Assembly (NCBI GenBank): GCA_964389805.1
Contig: CAYMFU010000257.1
Coordinates: 1 to 33,505, forward strand
Reading direction: 5' to 3'
DNA: 33,505 bases
From: JAGTVG01 sp964389805
Lineage (GTDB): Bacteria > Bacteroidota > Bacteroidia > Cytophagales > Cyclobacteriaceae
Shown: one piece after another, positions 17,393 to 25,476 of the stretch
Layout of the letters: each line of letters starts with the position of its first letter
Numbering within the stretch: position 1 is the stretch's first letter
Notes under the pieces: model-generated
Seen by the model: only the letters and a program-made list of their open reading frames with translations
What the model was told of the DNA's origin: nothing
Databases searched by the model: none
Program-made: the position numbers and the translations under genes

Positions 17393-18850
17393 TTAATATT
17401 TCCTCCAGAAATAAGGGGTAAAGAGTATTAGGACGGTAAATAATTCCAGTCTTCCAAGAAGCATTAAAAAGGATAAAAACCATTTGCCTCCATGTGGAAC
17501 ATGAGCAAAATTGTTAGCCGGTCCAACACTGCCGACTCCTGGGCCTATATTTCCTATTGAAGTGGCTACAGATCCAAGCGCTGTCGTAAAGTCAACGCCC
17601 AGATAGGACATGATCACTGAGCCGAAAGCAAATACCATAATGTAAATGATCATAAAGGCCATAACATTAAAGGTAATATCCTTGGTAACAGCCTTATGAT
17701 TAAATCTGAGGGGTAATACAGCATTTGGATGAATAAGCCTCTTCAGTTCCAGCAGACTATTCTTAAACAGTATGACATGCCGAACGATCTTCACGCCTCC
17801 AGCAGTTGATCCTGCGGAAGCGCCAATAAACATCAGCATAAAGAAAAACATAGTCAATTGTGCATTCCAGGAAGTATAATCGGCAGTAACATACCCCGTA
17901 GTACTGACTATTGAGACAATTGAAAACAAGGAGTTCCTGAAAGAGCTTTCTACATTATAATCGGTGGCTTTGAAAATGGCAATACCAACCACAATACTCG
18001 TGATCAATATTGATATAGAGTAAAAACGAAACTCTTCATTCTTCCATATCTTCTTTAATTGTCCATGTAAACCAAAGTAGGTAAGTGTAAAATTCGTTCC
18101 AGCCAGGAACATAAATATAATAATCACATAGTGAATATAGGGACTATTGAAATGGGCTATGCTTGCATTCTTTGTTGAAAATCCTCCTGTTGCCATGGTT
18201 GTTAGGGCATGGTTTATGGCATCAAAAAAGCTCATGCCTCCGAGTTTCAGGAGTACCAATTCCGATCCCGTTAAAATAAGATAGATCATCCAAAGTCGAA
18301 TAGCTGTCTCCCTGATCCTGGGTTTTAACTTGTCAGGGGAAATCCCGGGGGCTTCTGCAACAAATAACTGCATGCCACCAATTCCCAGAATTGGCAGGAT
18401 AGCCACAGTAAGTACAATGATCCCCATTCCACCAATCCATTGTGTGAGGCTTCTCCAGAACAATATTCCTCTAGGTAAGGACTCGATATCAGTTAATATG
18501 GATGCCCCTGTGGTTGTATATCCTGACATCGTCTCAAAAAACGCATTTGTAAATTCTGGGATGGCCCCACTGAGGATATAAGGGATAGTACCTGTAAACG
18601 ACATGGCCAACCATCCAAAAGTAACGATCAGGTATCCATCACGTTTGGTTAATTCACGGTCCTTTTTGTCACGTACAAAAAAAACCAATACCAACCCTAT
18701 AATAACCGTTATACAAGCTGATATGAGTATTGAAAATGCGGATTCTTCTTTATAGTAAAATGAAAACGGCAAACAGATGGCCATAAATAAGCCATTGAAC
18801 AGTATAAGAATGCCAAGAAGTCTAAAAATCAGCCTGAAATTGAACTTCAT
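17393..18850 (-). CDS. trkH: TrkH/KtrB-family potassium channel subunit
   Basis: The 485-residue inner-membrane protein has about ten hydrophobic segments. It has the four pore-loop repeats typical of the superfamily of K+ transporters: T-T-T-G-A-S, M-A-T-G-G-F-S, S-T-T-G-Y-V and S-I-G-N-I-G, each with the selectivity-filter glycine. It forms the K+-conducting pore and is gated by TrkA. The trkA gene is 6 bases upstream on the same strand, so the two make one operon. The last pore loop has S-I-G-N rather than T-x-G, as is common in TrkH proteins. Confidence 0.94.
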   Translation of the reverse strand: MKFNFRLIFRLLGILILFNGLFMAICLPFSFYYKEESAFSILISACITVIIGLVLVFFVRDKKDRELTKRDGYLIVTFGWLAMSFTGTIPYILSGAIPEFTNAFFETMSGYTTTGASILTDIESLPRGILFWRSLTQWIGGMGIIVLTVAILPILGIGGMQLFVAEAPGISPDKLKPRIRETAIRLWMIYLILTGSELVLLKLGGMSFFDAINHALTTMATGGFSTKNASIAHFNSPYIHYVIIIFMFLAGTNFTLTYFGLHGQLKKIWKNEEFRFYSISILITSIVVGIAIFKATDYNVESSFRNSLFSIVSIVSTTGYVTADYTSWNAQLTMFFFMLMFIGASAGSTAGGVKIVRHVILFKNSLLELKRLIHPNAVLPLRFNHKAVTKDITFNVMAFMIIYIMVFAFGSVIMSYLGVDFTTALGSVATSIGNIGPGVGSVGPANNFAHVPHGGKWFLSFLMLLGRLELFTVLILFTPYFWRKY

Positions 18851-18856
18851 TTATTA

Positions 18857-20197
18857 TCAATTAAAATATTCTTCAACCTTATGTATGCATTCCGGCAGGC
18901 AAAGCACAACAACTCTGTCTTCAGCTTGGATCTTGAAATCACCAGTTACAGGTTGAACCTGCCCTTCACGTATCACGCCACCAATGACGGCTGATTTTGG
19001 AAAATTCAGTTTCTTAATTTCTTTTTTTGTTATTTTAGATTGGTCAGGTACTACGAACTCCATTATTTCAGCCTCCGTACCATGAATTCCGGTCAGAGAT
19101 ATGATATTGCCACGTCGTACATAACGTGATATAAAGTTGGCTGCAATAAGCTTTTTATTGATCATAGTATCCACACCTATATTTTGCGAGATATGAATGT
19201 AGTCCATATTCTCAACCAGGGCTATGGTCTTTTTAACTCCCAGATTTTTGGCCAGGAGACAGGATATTATATTTGTTTCGGAATTCCCTGTTACGGCTAC
19301 GAAAGCATCCATATCCTGGATCCCTTCTTCTTTTAGTAACTCCACATCACTACAATCACCATTTACAATCAGGGTATCCGATAACTCATCAGCCAACTGG
19401 TAGCTCCGTTCCCGGTTTTTTTCGACAAGTTTAATGTTATAGGTTTTACTTAATCTCCTTGCCGCATGGTAGCCGATCTTACTTCCTCCCATGATCATCA
19501 CGTCTTTAATGGTAGTTAACTGGCTGTTCCCAATATCCAGAAGTTTTTCAACTCCATCCGGTTGTGCTATAAAATAAGCATGGTCATTCTCCCTGAATTT
19601 CGATGAGCCATGTGGGATCAGGGTTTTCCCGTTTCTTAAAATTGCTGCCGTTACAAAATCGTGGTCAGGATTTAAGAAGGCGGTTTCTTTTAAAGACCTG
19701 TCTTTTAATGGATTATGTTTATTAATTGTGATCCCCAATAGGGTAAGCATTCCTTCATCAAATTCAAAAGTGTCCGTAACCATCGATTTTGCCAGGAGTC
19801 GTTTTATTTCCCGTGCTGCGAGTGACTCTGGAGAAATGAGTTCATCAACACCGATAGATTTTAGATCCAGTATATCGGTTTTGAGAAAGAATTCTAAATT
19901 ACTGATCCTGGCAATTGTTGTTTTAGCTCCAAGTTTCTTGGCTATTATGGATGAAGCCAGATTGGTTTCTTCGTAGCTGGTCACTGCAATAAAGAGGTCT
20001 ACATCCTTGATATCAGCATCCTCTAATACACTATACGATGTTGAACTTCCTTTTACAGTAGCACAATCAAAATGACTCGAGGCATAATCTAATTTCTCCT
20101 GGTTTACATCTATTAATACTATATCCTGCTTTTCATAAGCAAGAAGTTTCGCGAGATGAAAACCTACTTCACCAGCTCCTGCGATTATTATTTTCAT
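18857..20197 (-). CDS. trkA: TrkA, regulatory subunit of K+ uptake
   Basis: The 446-residue cytoplasmic protein has two repeats, each an NAD-binding RCK_N domain followed by an RCK_C domain. The first begins I-I-A-G-A-G-E-V-G-F-H-L-A, with the Rossmann glycines at residues 6-11. The second begins near residue 230 (M-I-M-G-G-S-K-I-G-Y-H). TrkA binds NAD(H) or adenine nucleotides and gates TrkH. The duplicated form is the classic TrkA rather than the single-unit KtrA. Two inverted repeats lie upstream, between trkA and the end of the kinase gene (see the repeat entries), and may affect its expression. Confidence 0.95.
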   Translation of the reverse strand: MKIIIAGAGEVGFHLAKLLAYEKQDIVLIDVNQEKLDYASSHFDCATVKGSSTSYSVLEDADIKDVDLFIAVTSYEETNLASSIIAKKLGAKTTIARISNLEFFLKTDILDLKSIGVDELISPESLAAREIKRLLAKSMVTDTFEFDEGMLTLLGITINKHNPLKDRSLKETAFLNPDHDFVTAAILRNGKTLIPHGSSKFRENDHAYFIAQPDGVEKLLDIGNSQLTTIKDVMIMGGSKIGYHAARRLSKTYNIKLVEKNRERSYQLADELSDTLIVNGDCSDVELLKEEGIQDMDAFVAVTGNSETNIISCLLAKNLGVKKTIALVENMDYIHISQNIGVDTMINKKLIAANFISRYVRRGNIISLTGIHGTEAEIMEFVVPDQSKITKKEIKKLNFPKSAVIGGVIREGQVQPVTGDFKIQAEDRVVVLCLPECIHKVEEYFN

Positions 20198-20240
20198 TCA
20201 AAAATAGTAGTACAATAATTAGGACAAATTTGATTATATA

Positions 20241-20266
20241 TCCTGAACAATTCAAATTGTTTAGGA
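20241..20266. repeat. Inverted repeat A upstream of trkA
   Basis: TCCTGAACAATT (20241-20252) is followed after two bases by AATTGTTTAGGA (20255-20266). Eleven of twelve positions are complementary and the twelfth is a possible G-U pair. No T run follows on either strand, so it is not a typical terminator. It starts 44 bases upstream of the trkA start codon and could be an operator or an RNA stem. Confidence 0.6.
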
Positions 20267-20267
20267 T

Positions 20268-20318
20268 GATTATTATCATATTTTATTGACTTTCAGCAAT
20301 AAAGTCATGATAATAATC
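20268..20318. repeat. Nested inverted repeat B after the kinase gene
   Basis: The outer arms 20268-20279 and 20307-20318 form a perfect 12-base inverted repeat. Inside, TTTATTG (20282-20288) and CAATAAA (20297-20303) form a second 7-base stem around an 8-base loop. It begins 8 bases after the histidine kinase stop codon (minus strand) and ends one base from inverted repeat A. It is AT-rich with no following T run. It may stabilise the 3' end of the kinase mRNA or weakly terminate it. Confidence 0.6.
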
Positions 20319-20325
20319 CGGAATA

Positions 20326-21681
20326 CTAGAACTGAAGAGTAAAAATAGTATAAATATCGGGTTCCGACTTAACGGTTAACGATCCATGATGTAACTGCAT
20401 GATCTGTCGTGACAACGCCAGGCCAATCCCAGAACCTTCTTTTTTAGTGGAATAAAAAGGAATAAAGATCCTGTCCAATGCTTCCCTTATAATTCCGGGC
20501 CCATTATCTTTTACTTCAATTATTGCCCTCCTTTCTGTATCGATCCTACCCCTCAATTCGATCCTGGCTTCCTCTTTTTCGAGCAAAGCCTCCTTGGCAT
20601 TTTTAATAAGATTTATTAATACCATTTCAATAAGCTCTTTATCAGCTGTTATTTCAAGATTATCTGGGGATAAAGTGATCTCAAATTCAATCCCCAAACT
20701 ATTCATTTCAACACTCAGGAGGTGATTGATATGATCAAATAACTTATGAACGCTTATGGTTGAGAACTTTGGTTTGGGAATGGTAGTGTAATCCCTGTAT
20801 GCATCCACAAATCTGACCAATCCTTTGCTTCTGTTTTCGATAGTATTCAAACCGTCCTTCAAATCATCCACAGATTCATCTTCTATGTAATAAGTCCCGT
20901 TATCCTCCGATTGTGTCATATCTTCCTTTAAAATCTGATTCAATGTTTCAGTGAGGGAAGCAATTGGTGTAATCGAATTCATGATCTCATGCCGCAGTAC
21001 CCTTGTCAGATTTTGCCATGCTTCAATTTCTTTCTGTTGAAGTTCCGTTTGAATATTCTGTAAGGCTATAAGTTTGTAAGATTTCCCTCTTAACCTCAAT
21101 TCAGTTGCGTGAATGGCGAGAGATATATCATTAGTATTCCTGATAAGCGCTTTATCTCCTGGTTTCATATCCATCAACTTTTTATATAATTCAGGATTTC
21201 TGGGTTTTAATTCAATTATATTTCGTATTTGAGGTGTTTGAAGAAAGCGTTTTGCTGTGGTATTAACAATTCCGATTTGCCCCTCATGGTCAAAAGATAA
21301 AAGGCCGGTACTTACGTGTTGTACTACTGTGTGGAGGTAATTAAGATGCTCTTCTTTCTCCGCCCGGGCCAGACGAAATGCCTCAAGAACTTCATTAAAG
21401 GCCTTATTCAGTTCCCTGAAAGTCCGGCCAAGTTTGTTATCGTAAGTAAATCCGGAAGAAAAATCTGAATATTTTACAGATTCAAGAAACCGGGTGAGTT
21501 TCCTGTTCGTGTTTTCAATGTATCGAAAAAGATCAACTAATTGAATTATAATTATAAACCCTATTATTAACGGACTGACAAATTTATTCTCATACCCCAA
21601 TAAATGTATAAATAGGTAAGTGCTGGCAAATAAAAGCAATACCCGGATTATGACTGATATTCTATAATTGCTAAAGCCCAT
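20326..21681 (-). CDS. Sensor histidine kinase, two membrane segments
   Basis: The 451-residue kinase has two N-terminal membrane helices (about 10-28 and 35-52) with almost no periplasmic loop, a linker, a PAS-like domain (about 110-215) and the phospho-accepting His231 in L-R-H-E-I-M-N-S. The catalytic domain has the N box (L-I-N-L-I-K-N-A-K-E-A), the G1 box (D-N-G-P-G-I) and the G2 box (G-S-G-I-G-L-A-L-S). The short periplasmic loop suggests it senses a membrane or internal signal. It overlaps the upstream sigma-54 regulator gene by 11 bases and is its likely partner. The pair resembles NtrY/NtrX- or ZraS/ZraR-type systems, but the signal is unknown. Confidence 0.92.
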   Translation of the reverse strand: MGFSNYRISVIIRVLLLFASTYLFIHLLGYENKFVSPLIIGFIIIIQLVDLFRYIENTNRKLTRFLESVKYSDFSSGFTYDNKLGRTFRELNKAFNEVLEAFRLARAEKEEHLNYLHTVVQHVSTGLLSFDHEGQIGIVNTTAKRFLQTPQIRNIIELKPRNPELYKKLMDMKPGDKALIRNTNDISLAIHATELRLRGKSYKLIALQNIQTELQQKEIEAWQNLTRVLRHEIMNSITPIASLTETLNQILKEDMTQSEDNGTYYIEDESVDDLKDGLNTIENRSKGLVRFVDAYRDYTTIPKPKFSTISVHKLFDHINHLLSVEMNSLGIEFEITLSPDNLEITADKELIEMVLINLIKNAKEALLEKEEARIELRGRIDTERRAIIEVKDNGPGIIREALDRIFIPFYSTKKEGSGIGLALSRQIMQLHHGSLTVKSEPDIYTIFTLQF

Positions 21682-23062
21682 ATTTTTCTAATCTTCTATA
21701 CAAGGATGACCGGGTCAATCCCAGTTCATTGGCTGCCTGAGTAATATTGCCATTGAATTTTTGAAGTACCTTTCTGATGAGGATTTTTTCTACCTCTTCA
21801 AGGTGATAATCTTCAAGATGAATACCTGACTTGTCCTTTTCCTGAGCTGCAGGGCTAAAAAAGAAATCTTCAGGATTCAATATATGCCCTCCACCCATAA
21901 TAACAGCCCTTTCTATTGCATGTTGCAATTCTCTTACATTTCCTGGCCATGAATAATTCATCATTTTCTTCCTTGCCGCCTCACTCACACTAAGGATGTT
22001 TTTGTTATATTTTCTTGTATAAATCTGAAGAAAATGCTGTACAAGCAGATCAATATCCTCTTTCCTATCGCGAAGAGGAGGTATCTCTACTTCAATAGTA
22101 TTTATACGATATAATAAGTCTTGCCTAAATTTATTTTCCTGCACCAGGTCATAAATGGGTAGGTTGGTTGCGCAGATTAAACGGATATCTATGGGTTTCG
22201 ATTTATTTGATCCTACTCTAGTGACGCTCCTGTTTTGCAAGGCACTTAAAAGTTTTGCCTGTAATGGGAGGGATAGATTTCCGATTTCATCCAGAAACAG
22301 GGTTCCGCCCGAGGCAACCTCAAACCGTCCCGGCCTGTCATCCTTGGCATCCGTAAATGCACCCTTCACATGACCGAATAATTCACTTTCAAAAAGTGTT
22401 TCACTGATCGCGCCGAGATCAACACTTATAAATATCTCATCTTTCCGGTTAGAATTTCTGTGAATAGCTCTTGCAATCACCTCTTTGCCAGTTCCATTTT
22501 CACCAAGTATCAAAACATTAGCATCCGTGGTCGCTACACGGTCAATGGTTTGAAATACTCTTTGCATGGGAGAGGAACTTCCTATTACATCCTGAAATTT
22601 ATGGTCAATATCTGAAGTGATCTGCTTTTGTTTATCCTTTAATTCATTAACTTCCATTTTCGATTTACGAAGTTGCATGGCCGAATTGACGGTGGCCAGT
22701 AACCTTTCGTTCTCCCAGGGTTTAAGAATAAAATCCATAGCGCCTTCCTTTATTGCCTTAACTGCCATCTGGACATCACCATACGCCGTGATTAAAATAA
22801 CCACTGCTGAAGGATCTATCTCCAGGATCTTTTCTAACCATAAAAAACCTTCATGCCCACTGCTTACATCTTTTGTGAAATTCATGTCAAGCAATATCAC
22901 ATCGTAGTTTTCATTTTTAAGTAAAGTGGGTATTGAATCAGGTGTTTTCTCAATATCCACCTGCTTGAAATTCCTCTTTAAAAAAATCCTGGCGGCTTTG
23001 AGCAAATCCTCATTATCATCAACGATCAATATTTTGCCGGTCTTTATTTTATCTTCTGGCAT
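21671..23062 (-). CDS. Sigma-54-dependent response regulator (NtrC/ZraR type)
   Basis: The 463-residue regulator has a receiver domain (8-130, phospho-acceptor Asp59 in V-I-L-L-D-M), a sigma-54 activator AAA+ domain (about 155-385) and a C-terminal Fis-type helix-turn-helix (about 425-463). The AAA+ domain has Walker A G-E-N-G-T-G-K-E and Walker B G-G-T-L-F-L-D-E-I-G. The sigma-54 contact loop reads G-A-F-T-D-A instead of the consensus G-A-F-T-G-A. It is the first gene of a minus-strand operon with the kinase. It is divergent from the HlyD/ABC genes, whose upstream region contains a sigma-54-like promoter and phased repeats, so it very likely activates them when phosphorylated. Confidence 0.94.
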   Translation of the reverse strand: MPEDKIKTGKILIVDDNEDLLKAARIFLKRNFKQVDIEKTPDSIPTLLKNENYDVILLDMNFTKDVSSGHEGFLWLEKILEIDPSAVVILITAYGDVQMAVKAIKEGAMDFILKPWENERLLATVNSAMQLRKSKMEVNELKDKQKQITSDIDHKFQDVIGSSSPMQRVFQTIDRVATTDANVLILGENGTGKEVIARAIHRNSNRKDEIFISVDLGAISETLFESELFGHVKGAFTDAKDDRPGRFEVASGGTLFLDEIGNLSLPLQAKLLSALQNRSVTRVGSNKSKPIDIRLICATNLPIYDLVQENKFRQDLLYRINTIEVEIPPLRDRKEDIDLLVQHFLQIYTRKYNKNILSVSEAARKKMMNYSWPGNVRELQHAIERAVIMGGGHILNPEDFFFSPAAQEKDKSGIHLEDYHLEEVEKILIRKVLQKFNGNITQAANELGLTRSSLYRRLEKYGL

Positions 23063-23147
23063 GCTCTAGTCTGGAAAAATTATAAATATGAAATACACTC
23101 CTCTAAATATAATTTATATATACGGTTTTTTAAAAACTTTTGATATA

Positions 23148-23214
23148 AAGATATTTCCGGACATATTTCCTGCTTAAATGACCGCTACCGGACACTCTCG
23201 TTCGTTGCTGGACG
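23148..23214. promoter_or_regulatory. Candidate upstream activator sites (phased YGGAC repeats)
   Basis: CCGGACA occurs at 23157-23163 and 23188-23194, and a variant CTGGACG at 23208-23214. The spacings of 31 and 20 bases are close to three and two helical turns. The second copy lies in an imperfect 16-base dyad (23179-23194, TGACCGCTACCGGACA) and the third in a weaker 16-base dyad (23199-23214). They sit about 55-120 bases upstream of the sigma-54-like promoter, where activator sites usually lie. They are the best candidates for binding by the divergent NtrC-type regulator. Confidence 0.5.
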
Positions 23215-23265
23215 TTTAAAAGGGCTTAAATATTTGATTTTGATAATTTAAATGGATTTTTCAAA

Positions 23266-23284
23266 TTGGCACGCTTGTTGGCAT
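23266..23284 (+). promoter_or_regulatory. Sigma-54-like promoter of the HlyD/ABC operon
   Basis: TTGGCACG (23266-23273) is an excellent -24 element. After four bases comes TTGG-CA (23278-23283), where the consensus -12 box is TTGC. So the -12 C is replaced by G, or the GC is shifted by one base. The ATG of the hlyD gene is 35 bases further on. The adjacent sigma-54 activator gene strengthens the call. Confidence 0.6.
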
Positions 23285-23318
23285 TAGAAAGACTGGTCAG
23301 CAAAATATTTTTAGAATT

Positions 23319-24575
23319 ATGACAATGGATAGGAAAATAAAGAAAAAGAACTGGACACTTAAAAAGATTTCCATATATGCGTTTGGACTATTGTTTGTAG
23401 CATTTATACTATGGAGTTTTCTTTTTGCTGATAAAAGATCAAAAGTTAAGATCGATGCAGAAAAGATTACAATTGGAACAGTGCAAAATGGCATTTTCCA
23501 GGATTTTATTCCTGTGACCGGAGGTGTCCTGCCTATAGAAACCCGGTTTTTAGATGCAATTGAGGGAGGTACAATTCAATCAATAGAGAAGGAATCCGGC
23601 GAAATCCTTAAAAAGGACGATGTAATCATGAGATTAACCAATACCTCGCTTGAATTAAGCGTCTTAGCCCAGGAAGCATCTTTATATGAACAAATAAACA
23701 GGTCCTCAACTACCAGATTATCTTTGAACCAGAATGACCTGAACCAGCAGGGACAACTTGCAGAGATCGATTACCAGAGAGAGCTTTTAAAGCCGCAGTA
23801 TGAAAGATATAAAACACTTTTTGAAAAAAACCTGATATCAAAAAGAGAATTTGAAGAAGTTGAGGAGCAATATAAGTATAATCGGAAAAGGAAAGAATTA
23901 ACTTATGCTTCATATAGAGCTGATTCGATTTCCAGGAGTTATCAGTTAAACCAGATCAATGCATCTGAACGAAGAATGATGCAGAGTTTGGATGGTGTTG
24001 GACGCATTCTTGAGAACCTGGTGATAAGGGCACCCATAGATGGTCAATTAGCTGCACCTGATCTTGAGCTGGGTCAATCTATTGTTTCGGGTGAAAGAGT
24101 TGGACAGATTGATGTTTTGGATAGTTTCAAAGTCAGGGTTCGTATTGATGAATTGTATTTGCCACGTACGGAAAAGGGATTGTATGGTACATTTAATCTA
24201 GCCGGGGAACAATATGAATTGCTAATAACCAAAATTTATCCTACCATTACAGAGGGTAGATTTGAGGTAGATATGGAGTTCACTGAAGAACAGGCACCCG
24301 GGATCAAGCGGGGTCAAAGTGTGAGAATACGTCTCCAACTGGGTAATTCCGAGCAGAGATTGTTACTTCCTGTAGGAGGGTTCTATAAGGATACGGGTGG
24401 AAACTGGGTATATGTCCTTGAAAATGATGGAAGTCAAGCTGTTCGTAGGGATATACGGCTAGGTCGTAAAAATCCTGAATATTTTGAAGTTACCAGTGGT
24501 CTAGAGGCAGGAGACCGGGTTATAACATCCTCATACGATCACTTTGGAGATAATGAAGTATTATTATTAAAATAA
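23319..24575 (+). CDS. HlyD/MacA-type periplasmic adaptor protein
   Basis: The 418-residue protein has an uncleaved N-terminal membrane anchor (about residues 11-35, I-Y-A-F-G-L-L-F-V-A-F-I-L-W) and then a periplasmic part. That part contains a split lipoyl-like domain (G-G-T-I-Q-S-I-E-K-E and V-I-R-A-P-I-D-G-Q-L), a long alpha-hairpin coiled coil (about 120-225) and beta-barrel and membrane-proximal domains to the end. Such adaptors link an inner-membrane pump to an outer-membrane TolC-type channel. The start may be ATG 23319 or the ATG two codons later. The ABC ATPase gene follows by 24 bases. Expression is probably sigma-54 dependent (see the promoter entry). No outer-membrane channel gene is in the window. 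Confidence 0.9.
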   Translation: MTMDRKIKKKNWTLKKISIYAFGLLFVAFILWSFLFADKRSKVKIDAEKITIGTVQNGIFQDFIPVTGGVLPIETRFLDAIEGGTIQSIEKESGEILKKDDVIMRLTNTSLELSVLAQEASLYEQINRSSTTRLSLNQNDLNQQGQLAEIDYQRELLKPQYERYKTLFEKNLISKREFEEVEEQYKYNRKRKELTYASYRADSISRSYQLNQINASERRMMQSLDGVGRILENLVIRAPIDGQLAAPDLELGQSIVSGERVGQIDVLDSFKVRVRIDELYLPRTEKGLYGTFNLAGEQYELLITKIYPTITEGRFEVDMEFTEEQAPGIKRGQSVRIRLQLGNSEQRLLLPVGGFYKDTGGNWVYVLENDGSQAVRRDIRLGRKNPEYFEVTSGLEAGDRVITSSYDHFGDNEVLLLK

Positions 24576-24599
24576 AAGAACTAAATAAATTATAAAACT

Positions 24600-25289
24600 A
24601 TGATTAAATCGGTAAATCTTAAAAAGGTATTTACAACAGATGAAGTTGAAACCACCGCGCTCAATAATATTACCATGGAAATTAAAGAAGGTGAATTTGT
24701 GGCCATCATGGGACCTTCCGGATGTGGTAAATCCACACTCCTTAATATCCTGGGTTTGCTGGATAATCCTTCTGACGGAGAGTATGTATTTGGCGAAAAC
24801 GAGGTATCAAATTATTCTGAACGACAAAGGGCACAATTAAGAAAAGGATCTATAGGTTTTGTTTTTCAAAGCTTTAATTTGATCGACGAATTAACAGTGT
24901 TTGAAAATGTAGAATTACCATTGTTATATCTAAAGGTCCCTGCAAAGGATCGGAAAAAGACAGTAGAGGAAGTGCTGGAAAGGATGAATATTATGCATCG
25001 CCGGAACCATTTTCCACAGCAGTTATCAGGTGGACAGCAACAAAGGGTTGCTATTTCCCGGGCTATCGTTGCCAAACCCAATGTTATTCTCGCTGACGAA
25101 CCTACGGGTAACCTGGATTCTGCCAATGGTGAAGAAGTAATGAAGTTATTGGCTGAATTGAATGAGGAGGGAACTACCATAATCATGGTAACGCACTCAC
25201 CATATGATGCAAATTACTCACATAGAATAATTAACCTGTTTGATGGAAAGATTGTAACGGAAAACATAAAAGAGCAATTCCACATATAA
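24600..25289 (+). CDS. ABC transporter ATPase, MacB/LolD/FtsE class
   Basis: The 229-residue ATPase has Walker A G-P-S-G-C-G-K-S-T (38-46), the Q-loop F-V-F-Q-S-F-N-L, signature L-S-G-G-Q-Q-Q-R and Walker B V-I-L-A-D-E-P-T-G-N-L-D. The sequence is of the class that drives FtsX/MacB-type permeases in efflux, lipoprotein release or cell division. It lies 24 bases after the HlyD-type adaptor gene and forms an operon with it. It contains no membrane domain, and no permease gene follows: a strong terminator ends the unit 20 bases later. The partner permease must be encoded elsewhere. Confidence 0.93.
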   Translation: MIKSVNLKKVFTTDEVETTALNNITMEIKEGEFVAIMGPSGCGKSTLLNILGLLDNPSDGEYVFGENEVSNYSERQRAQLRKGSIGFVFQSFNLIDELTVFENVELPLLYLKVPAKDRKKTVEEVLERMNIMHRRNHFPQQLSGGQQQRVAISRAIVAKPNVILADEPTGNLDSANGEEVMKLLAELNEEGTTIIMVTHSPYDANYSHRIINLFDGKIVTENIKEQFHI

Positions 25290-25309
25290 TATATAGTATA
25301 GGATAGCAT

Positions 25310-25343
25310 AAAAAAGGGAGACTCAACGGCCTCCCTTTTTTAT
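25310..25343. terminator. Bidirectional rho-independent terminator
   Basis: An 11-base perfect inverted repeat (25310-25320 and 25331-25341) has a GGGAG/CTCCC core, and A and T runs on its two sides give a U-tract in either direction. It ends the HlyD/ABC operon on the plus strand. On the minus strand it lies about 133 bases past the aminopeptidase P gene, whose transcript it may also terminate. Confidence 0.88.
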
Positions 25344-25476
25344 CTTAAATTTGTTCCTTCCTAAAATAGCGTTACACAAATTAATATAGGATAAAATTCT
25401 TTTGTTACCCCGTCACCCAACCTGAAGTATCAGGGTTATATAACGAATCTTTCAGAGGATCCATAAAAGATCCATA

